A stretch of 64,000 nt of DNA from Isoetes taiwanensis (taxonomy: Eukaryota > Streptophyta > Lycopodiopsida > Isoetales > Isoetaceae), in assembly GCA_021234155.1 (NCBI GenBank), contig JAJEKV010000173.1, forward strand, positions 450,843 to 514,842, written 5' to 3'. Numbering within the stretch: position 1 is the stretch's first letter; the number at the start of each line of letters is the position of its first letter. Position numbers and translations under genes: made by a program. This document shows, in pieces, positions 12,203 through 23,787 of the stretch. The notes under the pieces are model-generated. The model did not search any database, had not been told where the DNA came from, and was given only the letters and a program-made list of their open reading frames with translations.

Positions 12203-12780
12203 AGTGGATAAGACCATATCAAACATTTTAACAATAAGCTTTATGCTAGGATTCTTGTTCAAAACATGACGGTCTGGATCGGATAACAAATAGCATATAA
12301 GCTTTAAGTTCAAGTGAACCTGCAGAAGTTCCAACAGATTAGGCTTACCATACCAATGAACCTGCAGAATGTCCATGCACTGCTGAACATGGACATTTTG
12401 TCTTGAAGACATGAAGACACCATTTTCAAGAACCTGCATAATCCTCTTGTAACTTACATAGACTGCTTGAGAAATTTGGATAAGACCATATCAAACATTT
12501 TAACAAAAGCTTTATGATAGGATTCTTGTTCAAAACATGGCGATGTCTGGTCGGGATAGAGATACTTCAAGTCTTTTTGAATGAGACAAATAGCATATAA
12601 CCTTTAAGTTCCACATGCCTACAACAATGCATATGAATCTACAGAAGTAAAGAAAGATAATCCTCATAGTCTTTAAAGAGTACGCTTACCATACCAATGA
12701 ACCTGCAGAATGTCCATGCACTTCTGAACATGGACATTTTGTCCTGAAGACATGAAGACACCATTTTCAAGAACCTGCAG
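12203..12780. repeat. Duplicated 3' region of the hAT transposase gene
   Basis: A block of about 235-300 bp occurs twice (about 12207-12437 and 12480-12780). Both copies contain GATAAGACCATATCAAACA, TTTATGMTAGGATTCTTG, CATACCAATGAACCTGCAG and CATGAAGACACCATTTTC. On the minus strand the shared CTGCAG/GTTC junctions look like splice sites, so an exon-intron unit at the transposase 3' end was probably duplicated. Confidence 0.7.
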
Positions 12781-13747
12781 AATCTGGTTGAAAGCTCCAA
12801 CCACTTGATGAATCTAAAGATTTTGAACTTCCTGCAATCTCCAAGCCTGCTTGACTCTCTCTTCTTGAAGTTGAATCCCACAAAGCTAACGCTCTATCAA
12901 ATGGAAAATCCTTGAGAGTGTAATTGCATGTGTATGATCGTAAAGCAATATCCAAATTCTTCTCGAGCCTATTCCGGACCTTATTCTTCAAATAATTCAT
13001 GGTGCTAAATACTCGTTCGTCCTCCACAGAGCCCAAAATCATGGTTTGACACAGATGGACAAGTTTAAAATACTCTGGCATTCGATCTTGAAGAAACTGA
13101 CTATTACTAAGCAGCATCCAGAGTCTAGTAATTGAACCAAATTCCTTGGGCTCCGCTAGTTGTGCGCATTGCACCCACATAGTTTCCCCAAAACATTGTG
13201 CTTGTTCCATCAAGGCATTCCCATCTATGATGCCGCAAACTGTTTCTGATTCTACAATCACAGGTTTAGAGAAATGATCTTTTAAAGTACGAACATTGCT
13301 TTTGAAATCAATCTGCTTTAAGCGCTTATGATGATCACTTTGTGGGCTGATCCAGGCGAGGATATACAATAGACATTGCATCCAGATTTCATCCCTTGGG
13401 AAAACGATCCGTATTTCTTTAGCTAAAGTTCCTGCTATATCATGAAGATTTTTGCGTACATTTGTAAGTATTTCAGCAAATGTATCTCTGGTTATGGGTG
13501 CTCGTCGCAATAGACGCCCTCGAATACGTTTCTTTGGTGCATACATCTGCATAACTAAATAGTACCTGCACTAAATTAGAGTGGACCTTCATGCATAATT
13601 TCTCGTTGGCATCAAACTCCAAAATGCTTTTATTGCCATCTACATTAAGTAACTCATACCATAACACAAATTTCTCTGCATCATATGGACCATCGACAGG
13701 ATACATAAAATCTAATGCAAGACATGCCATCTGTCTCGCCCGTACAT
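12767..13747 (-). pseudogene. hAT transposase, C-terminal part with dimerisation domain
   Basis: Reading resumes right after the nested element with RARQMACLALDFMYP. It changes frame near 13550 and runs open to 12767. The block YFKLVHLCQTMILGSVEDERVFS followed by MNYLKNKVRNRL is the hAT C-terminal dimerisation motif. Downstream of it is FDRALALWD and a Ser-rich tail. The part is disconnected from its N-terminal half by 7 kb, so no functional enzyme can be made from this copy. Confidence 0.8.
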
Positions 13748-14120
13748 GGGTGTAAATTCTATACTGGTGTACAAAAAGCACTGTCCGGACATGTGCTTTA
13801 TGTGCTGAAAGCGCTTAGTACCTCCTTAGTCGTGTGACGTCCAACCGAATTAAAACAGAATTGGCATGCACCAAGAATAGTATATGCAATTCCGGAATGG
13901 CAGGGATCAGTGACTAGATCTCCAAAGACGCGGGAACTCCGTTGGCGGGGAGGATGGTTGGAGTTTCCTTTAGTGGTTGGCGGGAGAAATCAGAATTCGG
14001 AATTGCAATTAGAGAATTGCAATACCAATTCATACAATTCGAACAAATTTTGCATTGTTTCAATTGAATTTCCAATTTGGAATTGTAATTCGAGTCGTGA
14101 AATCTGTCTCGTGAATTTCA

Positions 14121-17100
14121 ATGGAAAGCTCCCCTGAAAGCATCGATTCAACTAGAAGAAGGATTTTCTTGCAAATTCAAGCTGAAAATAGAAGAAAATC
14201 CCTGAGAAAGGAAGAGACAGAGAGAGAGAAGGAAAACAATCCTCCTTACAATACCAAAGATTGTGGTGTTTTGAGTGAAAGAAGATTACAGGAATTGTCG
14301 AAGAATTTGGAAGATTATTTCAATGAAATTACAAATACTTTTGCCTCGAATGTGGACAAAGGGAAGTTAACATCGAGATTCTTCAAGAAGATTAAACATC
14401 TTCCATTCGATGTTGATGTAGCAGATCAAAAGAAAATGCCCTTATGAGGGATTTAATTTTGAATGTGAAAAAGACTTTTCAAGCTCAAAAATATGATAGA
14501 AATCTTGATGTTCTTCAAGCAAAAGGAGTACAATCGCAAATGGTTTGCATCTTCAACAAAGGGAGTGAATCAATCAGCAATAGCAAGGCTTCTATCTATT
14601 CAAGAAGAGCTGTGGCAAGAGCATTTCGAGAGGCGTGTGTATATGCGAGAATTTGAAGCGGTCCACGGGTCAATGTTTGAGAGGAGAAAACGGTCGATGC
14701 ACTTTCGGATGAAGCGGTAGGTAAGATAAAGAATTTTTGGGATGAGAATACTAGGATCTCACCATATAAAAACATGTGAGAAAACATGTTAGTGAAGCGG
14801 TGAAAAGATTGACCATCCTATTCATTTCTTTGGAGGTGACACAAGTAAGCACATTACGCCTCTTTTTTTTCTGTATTTTGCATGATATTGTTCTTTGAAT
14901 CGTGTTATGATCGATTTGCGATTTTATCTTCAATTCAGGGAAAGAGTATCCCGAGATCAATATATGCCAGCAAACCTTTGAGAAGCTTAAACCAAGCTAT
15001 ATTAGGAGATTGCAGAAAAAGAGACTTCTGCTTTGCCCGATTACCACATGCACCTTGATTTTGTCATGCGGGGCAATTAATAACATGAGGTCGATCCTTA
15101 TGGTGTGCACAAAGATTGCAAAATGCGAATCACGAGGGTATGTGGTCCAGGTCCAACATGCAATGCTAAGGACAATATTTTCAAATCTACAAGTGAGTAT
15201 TGGAGAAATGTGGTATGCCCCAAAGTAGAAGCGGATGAATGGCACAAACATGCATGTTTGATGCGGACTGCAAGAAATGTGGTCTCAAGAGGTAAGTTAT
15301 TAACATAGCTCATATATATTGTTTAACTTTTCATTTCTATGATATCTAGATAACATATGTCATATATATTGTTTAACTTTTCATTTCTATGATCTTCAAT
15401 ATTCTCTTACAATACTTTCTCTATTCCACTTTATCTGAGGATTCCAAAGTGTCCAAGGGAAACAAGTAAATCATTAGAACAGCTGGTGGATTGGAAAGTT
15501 TTTGAAAAAGTTAGTGTTGAGATTGTGTTAGAAGGATGACGTCATTTATACTAATTTGTTGATTCTACTTGCGGCAAGAAATTTGTTTCTAAGAGAAACC
15601 CTAAGAAGAAACCAACTAAAGTTACAAGATTGGCCTACAAGATTGGTACCCCTTTTGAATTTCAGGAACATGCAAGAAAAACAATGGCAGCATTTGTGCC
15701 ACACAACTACAAAGGCTCATTGGCAAGCAAAACAATTGAGACAATGTTTGGCAAGTTTTGGAGAAGACACAATAGTTTACGTAATTGACTTTTGCGAGAA
15801 AACTATGGTTTCAAAGTTCAGCAGAAGCGCAATCATGTCATTGGCACCTTGACCCGGTATCCATTTTAGTTCATATCACTTACGGGTTTGGAAGGAAACA
15901 ACGGTGGATGGCAATGACATCAAGAAGAAAAGAAAAGATATGAAGCAAAAAGATGATATGAGAGAAATTATAAAAGAGTGTCACTTCTATATTTCGGATG
16001 AGAAGTCTCATGACCTTTGAATTTGTACAAACATTGCCTCTTAAAACATGCCACTTGGTTGGAGTTAAATGGTATTCAATATTCCAAGCATTATGTATGG
16101 TCGGATGGTTGTTCATCTCAATTTAAGTTGCAAGACCATTCTATTTCTTGGGTAGATGGTATGCGAGATCTTGGGAAGGAGATTATTTGGAATTTCTTTG
16201 CCATTTCGCATGGAAAAGGTGAGCATGATGGCCAAGGAGCGAGTGGTAAAAAGATTTCTCACAAAGGAACAAGCTGAAGTATAATGGGAGAAAACTCCGG
16301 TGTCTTTGAGATGTCGTTCGATTTCTAAATGAATTCTTTACCAACGGCTCATCCGATTCGATATACACGGAGGTAAATCTTGCACTTGTAGCACTTGAAG
16401 CACTTGAAGCACTTAGACTGTATTTTAGTCTAATTATTGTTCATGATTTTTATGTATGTTTGGTGATACTTTACTAGTTTTATACATGTTGAAGGCCATT
16501 TATGTACAAATATAACATTTTGAACTTTTTTTTTTTTTTTTTTTGTTATTGGAATTTTTACTTACTGTACAGCGATTCTGACACTTACGGCAGATTAAGC
16601 ACTTACAACACTTGATTAATTGTTTGCTGCGGTACTTTTTGGGAAATTGACCCTCATAGTATAGATAGATCAGAAAGGTATGATGCTCAGACCCTCAAAG
16701 GGACAACTAAAATTCATTGCATCAGGCCTTTTGATAGAGAAAATCCTTTGAAGCTTGCACATAGACCTTTGTCATGTTTTTGCATGTCTTGCCAGCAAGG
16801 GAAATGGGACTCCTGTAGCACTAAATCTCGTATAGGAGGTTGGGAGACAAATGAGTTGGTCCCAAAAAAAGCGAAACTGCAGGAAATTCGACAATGAGGT
16901 TGTGTCAAGAAGGCGAGGGAGGCCCGATAGTGAAGATGATGGTGACCATGATCCGATCAGCTCTAATGTAGAAGTAGGGGACAATTTTGCGGTGAATGAG
17001 GAAGAAGGCAATCTTTGAGGGTGTAGACTTTTATGTCTGAAATGTATTGAGACAAAGAACACATTACTAGATGATTATGAAGATGGCTGGGGCAATGTTT

Positions 17101-17236
17101 TTGGAATTGGTGAGGTCATACTTTTCGGCTACTATTACAAACAATTGGAAGGAGAATTAAGTTTTCAACTTCTTTTAGACAAACCAGCAGCCCACGATTG
17201 TCTGACCACCTCGTTAGGATTTGCAAATTTGACATG
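14121..17236 (+). pseudogene. Decayed transposase with SDGCSSQFK / SHGKG motifs
   Basis: Homologous blocks follow one another in changing frames, with introns or frameshifts between them. 14121-14447 has a charged N-terminus (NLEDYFNEITNTFASNVDKG), then a KTFQAQKYDRN region. About 15010-15290 is a Cys/His-rich segment (LPDYHMHLDFV, CKMRITRVCGPGPTC). About 15780 is VYVIDFCEK, a likely first catalytic Asp. 16095-16130 is VWSDGCSSQFK, a likely second Asp. 16190-16246 is WNFFAISHGKGEHDGQGA. About 17090-17236 is a terminal NVFGIGEVILFGYYYKQLEG-like block. I know this Asp/SDG/SHGKG arrangement as an RNase H-fold transposase-like family annotated only as uncharacterised proteins in many plant and animal genomes. 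This copy has many stops and is inactive. Confidence 0.6.
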
Positions 17237-17479
17237 ACTTTGGTGAAAGACAACTTTGTATAGTATGGATGAGCGAGACATGCCAACAAATAATGAGCAG
17301 CCCTGCCTTCAAGTTGATACAGTTTCTAATCATCAATTGTGCAAAGAAGATAAAAATATTCATTGATAACTTAATAAGTATATCGGATCAAAGGATATAT
17401 CAAAATGTATACAAAATTGGTCACCTACATGAACAACAAAAATGGTATTTGTCGGTTGACTATTTACAATGTGTTTCAC

Positions 17480-18290
17480 CTAACTATTTACAAATTGTTT
17501 CAGGTGTTGCAAGGCGTAATTGTTGATGAACTTGCTATCTGCACATTCGATCGACCACTTCACAAATGTAGAGTAATAGAGATCAAAAGAAACCCTTTGA
17601 GAGGAATTAACATTCTTTGCATCCAACCTCTCAAAAATTTCCACGGCCTCCATATCAAAGAAATCCACAAGTTGTATTCTCTTCAATAATGTCTTCGGTT
17701 ATCATCCATTGCAAGTTGATACAACAATGGAAAAATGGAATCCACTAGCAAACTTGAACTTGACTTAAATTCTTCAATCCTCATACTTGCCGCAATACTT
17801 GGTTGTATAAGGTGGACAAAGAATGTTTTATAAACTGAGTCATCAACCAAAATACATCTTTCGGTGTATTGAGGAAGCTGGCGATACACCTTTTCCAAAG
17901 GTTTCATGAACACCTTGGTTTGTCAACATGTCCAGAGTAGCGTGAAAGGCATTTTGTCACAAAACTCTTGTCCCCAAATAAAAACAAACTGTGTATAAGT
18001 AATGGACACAACCACGTAACACCTCCTTTGTATTGAAACCGGTCATAGATGACCATATAGCCAAGTCATAGTAAACACTTACCTTGTTTAAAAATTACGT
18101 AACACCGGGCTGAATAGAACTATCTTGTTTTTTGTATACTCTATAATGTGTGGGCGGTATTTCAAGTTTTTCGGACTTTGAATATGTTTTGACCAAAACA
18201 CCATTGAGGTCCATAATCAATAGCTTTCTACTCACCATGATATCTACGCTATGTCTTTGCTTTACTTGTTGAACTCTTTGGCTCAATACT
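17480..18290 (-). pseudogene. FCP1/NIF-like HAD phosphatase carried by the nested element
   Basis: 18286-18095 contains RKLLIMDLNGVLV, the HAD motif I region (DxDGT/V type; here the second Asp is Asn, as in several plant FCP1-like proteins), and IPPTHYRVY. Around 18060-18030 another frame reads YDLAIWSSMTGFNTKEV, matching the W-S-S motif II region. 17913-17683 reads LPQYTERCILVDDSVYKT, the motif III Asp-Asp-Ser of FCP1/SCP-type phosphatases. 17686-17480 may be a C-terminal extension. Upstream on the same strand (about 18550-18240) is a repetitive low-complexity N-terminus with ETFETSVEP units. The order and spacing support one FCP1-homology-domain gene of about 270 or more residues, now broken by several frame changes. 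Cellular FCP1-like proteins dephosphorylate RNA polymerase II tails and other nuclear proteins. The role in a transposon is unknown. Confidence 0.6.
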
Positions 18291-18500
18291 TCTTTGGCTC
18301 AACACTTGGCGGCAAACTTCTTTGGCTCAACACTTGTTTCAAATGTCTTGGCAATCGTATCAACACAATGTTGAACCATTGTTGGCTGTACTATATTTGC
18401 CCTCGAAACTATCTTTTGTGGAACAAAAGCTGGCTCAACACTTGTTTCAAATGTCTCAACTATATTTGGCTCAACTATAGTTGGTGGAACTATAGTTTCA
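18240..18500 (-). repeat. Internal repeat in the phosphatase N-terminus
   Basis: The plus-strand phrase GGCTCAACACTTGTTTCAAA followed by TGTCT recurs near 18315 and 18431, with shorter TTTGGCTCAA pieces in between. On the minus strand it codes repeated ETFETSVEP segments, a low-complexity linker ahead of the HAD domain. Confidence 0.65.
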
Positions 18501-18599
18501 CTCTCCTTTTACGCTCTCCTTTTCTTCACTTTATTGATGATGTTTGATTTCTCTTTTTCATTATCAAATTTGTTTTGAATTTCGATGCGGACCTACATT

Positions 18600-19260
18600 A
18601 GAACAAAACAAATTCAAACAACCATTGCAAAAGCAATTTAAATTTTTTTATTAATAACACTCAAATGGCTACAATGAACACTCAAATACCTTCTAATGGC
18701 TACATACTTTGCCTTTCATTGATATGGAATTATCTCCAATTGTCCACGCATGGAATCAAGACCAGCTAATTTTCATGTAACGGACTCTTGATTGAGGCAG
18801 AATCATTTTTGTCATTGAGCATCAAGTATAGCTTGAAATAGAATACCTTCTTTTGGAGTTGGACCACGATCTTCAACTTCTTCAGTGGTGGTGATTGACA
18901 TGTGGTGGTGATGATGCTTTCCCAAGTAGCGACATTATTAAGTGCTACAAGTGCTTCATCTGTTGTTTCTTTGCAACTCTAAACTTGTATTCTCATCAGC
19001 CTCTAATGCATCTTTCAGATTCTTCTTGCTACGAATGGATAAATCCTCTTAGGTGCTTCTCCTTTCCTGCTTGCTTTATCTTTGCTTTTACGTTTCTTTG
19101 GAACGCACTTTTTGATTTGGGTTAAAATTTCCTTTTCTTGAATGTTCCTTCACCACTTCTATCTCTATGTCACTCTCTTGATGTGACTCGAATTTCCTTT
19201 CCCTCAACAACCTTCCCATCATCTGTTAGTATAACATTATCATGCTTGACATCACCCTCA
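18600..19260. other. Nested element, no clear gene
   Basis: Minus-strand reading gives short Lys-rich fragments (FQRNVKAKIKQAGKEKHLRG) between stops. This may be decayed coding DNA belonging to the phosphatase or RING-like gene. Nothing is recognisable. Confidence 0.3.
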
Positions 19261-19382
19261 TCATCACATTAGTATAACATTATTTGCTCCAATCTTATAA
19301 GGAGATCTTGAAGTTGAGGGTAGCGAGCAAGATTTCAAAAGGTGATATCCTATCATGTACAATGGAAGGTGATCCTGTATTT

Positions 19383-20520
19383 TCAAGCCTTTGTCTCGTC
19401 CACAGGCACTGTCATACCAAGCTCTAAAAATAAAGCAGAACTGATAGATGAAGTGCAAACAATGCATTTACCTTTAGCCAACAAAGCTGTGCACATTAAG
19501 TGATACTCATGATCACATTTTAGTTTTCTTGATAACCTGTAATTCTTGGAAAATGCTAATCCACATGCGGCACAAGCGTCCTCAAATAGCAATGTAAGTC
19601 TCTACTAAGCGCATTGACTCTAATTGGTGAAAATTTCATACCTTTCAGTTCTTCCAAGTTTTTGAGGTTTGATCTCAGTATTGAGAGGTTAGCATCCTTC
19701 ATGTGAAGTTCACCTTGCAATTCATCCCTTCTTGATGCTGTGTTTGGATTGACCTTCCTGTAACTTGCCATTTTTTTTGCTGCATAGGTCTCAAGCATAA
19801 TACTTGTTTCAAGCTCAGCAATGTCTTTTTCTAACTCTGGAGTTACCTGCAAAGATTTTTTGAGTTCTAATTCTTTTTTCATTTGCTCAATATACATTGC
19901 CACTTAAAGCCTGGTTTGAGAGATCCTCTGCTGCCAATGTGACAAGGATGTCATTCAACTCCAATGCACAAGCTTCTCTCTCACTAGAAATTCTGGTGAT
20001 CTCATTCTCGATCAGTTCTATATTCTGTACAATTTTTGTGCTCAAAATAAAAGATTCCACTGCCAACTTCTTTTCCTCTTGAGCTTCTACCGTCTTCTTC
20101 TCTGTATTTTTTGGTTCCAATGATTCAGGCTTCCTACACCTCCTGTATTTCATAATTTGAGCTCCAGCAGCAGCCCAATTTACCTTGTGCTTTTCAGGAT
20201 TTTTTTGTGCAGATATGCAATTTTCCCATGCAAAAGCATAGGCTATCTGTTTTCTGACCTCATTATTGCATAATCCCTCACTCTGATAAAGCTTTTTTAT
20301 CAATGTTTGTAATTGTTCTTTTCGGATGTGGTCGCATTGTACCGGTGAGTTTTTTTATCTTTGTGTTTGGAATTTATCTCCTCTCTCCAAACTGATAGCC
20401 AATCTTCTTTGGTGATTTTTTTCTCCAAATATTTCATTTTTAGAGCCGGAATTAGTCCATCATCCGACAATCCATGCATTTCCACAAAATCTTCTCATCC
20501 TTTGCCGACCATTCGATGCT
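19383..20520 (-). pseudogene. Coiled-coil and RING-like protein of the nested element
   Basis: Four minus-strand segments follow one another. 20485-20300 is basic, with KMKYLEKKITKEDWLSVWREE. 20303-19887 has NEVRKQIAYAFAWENC, then a Lys/Glu-rich stretch EAQEEKKLAVESFILS and heptad-like LIENEITRISSE. 19903-19556 is a strongly helical coiled-coil region (IEQMKKELELKKSLQV, LSILRSNLKNLEELKG). 19592-19383 is a zinc-binding module CAACG...KCDHEYHLMCTALLAKGKCIVC, with the C-x2-C, C-x-H, H-x2-C, C-x2-C layout of a RING-H2/C3HC4-like finger. Junctions near 20300, 19890 and 19570 could be introns or frameshifts. The RING-like module suggests a ubiquitin ligase or DNA/protein-binding helper, but function is unproven. 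I recognise no named cellular gene. Confidence 0.5.
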
Positions 20521-20748
20521 TTCCATTTGGCTTTTCGGTATGGCTATGGCCTTGAAAATCCCAGACTAAAAGCTATGGCTATGGCGCGAGAAAGTTCGAC
20601 TAAAAGCTATGGCTTATGGCTATGGCGTACGGTTATGGCGCGGGAACTGCCAGCACTAATTGCGTGACACAAGCCTGACGGGATCCAAGTGCTTTAGGTG
20701 CTGGGTGCTGTCGCGTTTTTTTTATCACCAGTATAGAATTTACACCCA

Positions 20749-22947
20749 CATACTCTGAAATGTACATAGTGCGTTTTTGAGCAAGCTTTGTTAAGAAGTT
20801 CAGCTCCTTTAACATGGGAAGCATGCCTGCAAAAGGAACCAATGTCAAAAAACATGCAAAAACATGCCTCTCCTCTCCTGTGGTTCATTGCCCTGTTTTG
20901 TTTGCGTGCTTTTATTGTTTTTTTTGCCACCCTAAAGGGCCCCCCTCCCCCGCCATCCCCCATTTGCCTCTGCACCCAAGGCTTCCAAGCAAGCAACATA
21001 CCATTACAGTTTTGCTTGTTTTTTAAAGAATTCCTTTTCTTGCTTGTTTGTATACTCATAAGCCCTGTTTGAATTCTCATATAATAGTATTCTCCCAACA
21101 CCATTGTACCCCACGCCTCGCTTGGATTTACACTGCTCAAAGCATCATATGCCACTACCCAATTGAGGTTTCAAATTAAAGCAAAACCCATTAGAACGCT
21201 TAACACAGACCATAAATTTATTTGGGTCCTCTATAATATCCCAAATTCCTCGGTGACAATGAAAGGAAACTCCTTTGTTTTATGAGGTAGCAAGGGAAGA
21301 GTAGCACAAGAAAAAAAAATACCAAAACCCATTAACCAAGGTGAAACCTCTGTACAAAATTCCTTGTCAAACAGCAGGAAATTGGCAATGAATACTATGG
21401 CCATAGGATACCCAGATACCCAGGCAGAGATTTGAAGGCCAAAATTCCTTTTCAAAGTCATAAATGAATGGTGTAAGCACATTCTTTGGTACCTGCCAGA
21501 GTCAACAATGTCTCGAGATCCACGAGTTGAGCAAGTAATTGTATTGGTTTCTCTGAGTCTTGCCCACTTTTTGATGACAACTTATCCATTAACCCGACCA
21601 AGGAAGGGTACTCCAAATATAGGCATTGTGCTGGTTTATAGAGGGATATCCACCTCGTATTAACAGTGTTCAACAGCTTGTTACCCTTAGTCAAGCCTAT
21701 TGCCATCTTCTTAAACTTGCGGAATCTAGGATAGAAAATCCATCAAAACAGGAACTTATAAATAATACAAATGTAATAACCAAAAAAAAAGTACCTAACA
21801 TACCTTTTTGAGCTTCGACAGAAGAAGTTATAAACATCCTTTATTAAGCTCTCAATCTTCATGACGCAATCAAAATTGTCTACAATTTTGTATGCAAGGT
21901 TCATTCTATGAGCCATGCAATGCACACCAAGAGCATAAGGTGCCAATGTAGTTTGAATCCTAACTGTAACCCCATTACGACATCCTTGCATTACAGATGC
22001 ACCATCCATGCCAATGCAGACCAGCTTTCTTGCAATATCAAGTGTTGAAAGCCCCAAATCTGTCTTTAAACTCTCGTCAACAATTGCATATATATTCTCC
22101 GCAGTTGCATTTTTTTGCAAGCGCATGATCCTAACATAAGATGCTCGTCTAACAAAGTGGGTCACGTAGTATCTTTGTTATGCAATGACCAAGACGAGTT
22201 ATCTTTTGCGGTTGCCTCATCCAATGACATAGCAAAAAAATCACACCTATGGAGATCTTCTTGCAAATCTTGTCTAACCACTTCATCAATGCATTTTGCG
22301 AACTCCCAACCACTTTGCTTAGACCAATGTGAGTTGGGAAAGTTAAAGTTACTAGGTCGCATTTCCAAAATCTCTTTTTCCTTAGGATAATCGAGTCATA
22401 GGCCTTCCTTTTTTAATTGATCGGTTTCACAACGGGTAAGTCTTTCTTTGCAAGGTACTCGTGATATTCCTCAACATCTTTTGCAAATGCCTACACTCAT
22501 CCTTTGTTTTCCACCTCATCACGGACACTTCCTTTCCATCCTCCGACTTCTTATCATAGGTTTTACCCAAAGATGCTTCTCTATTGTGTCTAACCAGTTT
22601 GCGGTCGACATTAGCTCCTTGTTTCCATGAACATGCATCACATCGTGCTCGGCGTCGTGCTCTTGAAACCCAAATTCATCTTCTTCGACTATAGGCCTTA
22701 TGTAAGGAAATCTTCTACCCCAATCTTCACGAAAATCTCTACCTTGAGTCCAATCGACCGACCGCCTTTTCCGCTTCTTGCTTTTGGCGTTGTCAACATC
22801 AACATTTTCTTGAGGTTCATTTGCTGCTTGATCAGTGGACACCTTTTCACTTGAACCTTCAACTATGGCTTCCAGACTCTCCTCCACAAGCACCGTACTG
22901 CTGCTACAATTGCCCACAACATTGTTGTTGCTCTTAAAGAATGACAA
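20749..22947 (-). pseudogene. hAT transposase, N-terminal part
   Basis: Successive minus-strand segments make up the N-terminal half. 22947-22519 is an acidic N-terminal region with a basic KSKKRKRR patch, followed by a FREDWGRRFPYI segment that resembles the region before the zinc finger in this hAT branch. 22368-22162 contains FFAMSLDEATA, the first catalytic Asp region. After a frame change near 22170, 22165-21743 contains LVCIGMDGASVMQG and GVHCMAHRMNLAYK, the second catalytic Asp region and following helix. 21706-21458 contains LLNTVNTRWISLYKPAQ. 20848-20749 ends TMYISEYV exactly at the nested insertion. These blocks in this order match hAT transposases of the ZNF862/KIAA1586-like type. 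Introns and frameshifts both probably contribute to the breaks. Confidence 0.8.
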
Positions 22948-23699
22948 AATGTCATATTGTAGACATTCTTATCCGCCTAAGGTCCTGGAAACAAAGAAGG
23001 AAACTGAGATTCAGAAATTAGAAACGTAATCATGAAGGTCTTTGAACTATATAGGCTAAACCAAAAGAACTTGTATGTTCAAGCATCTTGCATATTCACA
23101 AACATACTGCTGTCATATTCCTCACTAGTTTGCATGGCACTCATAATCTAATGCAACTATGCTTGATTACAGCATCATCAAAGGGAATAACTCAGCATCA
23201 TCAAAGTATGGCACAAAAGGAAAGTACCTTTAACATCAACTGAGAAGACTGTGAAACGGGTGTAGGATATGCCATGCTTGAAATCGTATAATGTAGTGCC
23301 AAGCCCCGATGAACGGCTCTCAAGCCTTCATTCAAAGTTAAAATTTCCCTGCTACAACAAATCGATAGATTATTCACGTGAGCTTAAATGCGGTTGTGAG
23401 CAATTTCTTACTCAGAATTCATGGTATAAGTCGACATTGTAGATTTCGTTTGCAAGAAATTTACCTCATTGGAGGGGTGCTAAGAGGCGAATCCATCAAA
23501 TCGGTCCACCGCCTCCATAGAATTGGCGGCTAAACCGTAAGCCTCGGCCTAAGAATATGGGGCGAAAGAAAAAAAAATTGGGAGATGAACCATCGAAAGT
23601 TGGCGAATTTTTTTCCCCTATTATTCAATGGTATCCTACTAACATTTAGAAATACATTTTAGAAAAAACCTTGAAAATAGCCATTGGGCTAAAATTCGC
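22948..23699. other. hAT right end, non-coding
   Basis: 5' leader and promoter side of the hAT transposase, with one GTTGGCGAAT subterminal motif at 23599. No further gene is visible. Confidence 0.5.
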
Positions 23700-23787
23700 C
23701 CCTTAAGGGCAACCCTGCCAGCATGATTTGTTGTGCTTCCCCTCTTAAAAATCTATCAAGCCTTATCGTGAAGGATAAGTTTGTAAG

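Larger units (their letters stand above)
13748..20747. mobile_element. Nested DNA transposon with SHGKG-type transposase and passenger genes
   Basis: Perfect 22-bp inverted ends begin GGGTGTAAATTC (13748-13769 and 20726-20747) and are flanked by a 4-bp duplication ACAT (13744-13747 and 20748-20751). Removing the element plus one ACAT restores a continuous reading frame in the hAT transposase, which confirms the borders. The interior holds a decayed plus-strand transposase (14121-17236), a minus-strand FCP1/HAD-like phosphatase remnant and a minus-strand coiled-coil/RING-like gene. Terminal sequence and duplication length do not match hAT, MULE, CACTA or PIF/Harbinger ends. A 4-bp duplication is known for Academ, Sola and Ginger-like elements, but I cannot assign it to any of these from sequence alone. 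Confidence 0.78.
10999..23717 (-). mobile_element. hAT DNA transposon, disrupted by a nested 7-kb element
   Basis: The ends are perfect 18-bp inverted repeats CAGGGTTGCCCTTAAGGG (10999-11016, and reverse-complemented at 23700-23717). They are flanked by a perfect 8-bp duplication CCAGCATG (10991-10998 and 23718-23725). An 8-bp duplication and a CAGGG terminus are diagnostic of hAT elements. Just inside both ends lies the motif GTTGGCGAAT (11045, 11079, a GTTGGCTAAT variant at 11121, and 23599), likely subterminal transposase-binding repeats. The transposase gene runs on the minus strand from about 22950 to 12770 and is cut in two by the nested element at 13748-20747. Without that insertion the hAT would be about 5.7 kb. 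Confidence 0.92.

Noticed and set aside
20694-21155. Minus-strand frame of 153 codons near the nested element border
   Set aside because: It crosses the nested element's TIR and mixes element and hAT sequence; the hAT-like frame in this interval is a different one (ending TMYISEYV).
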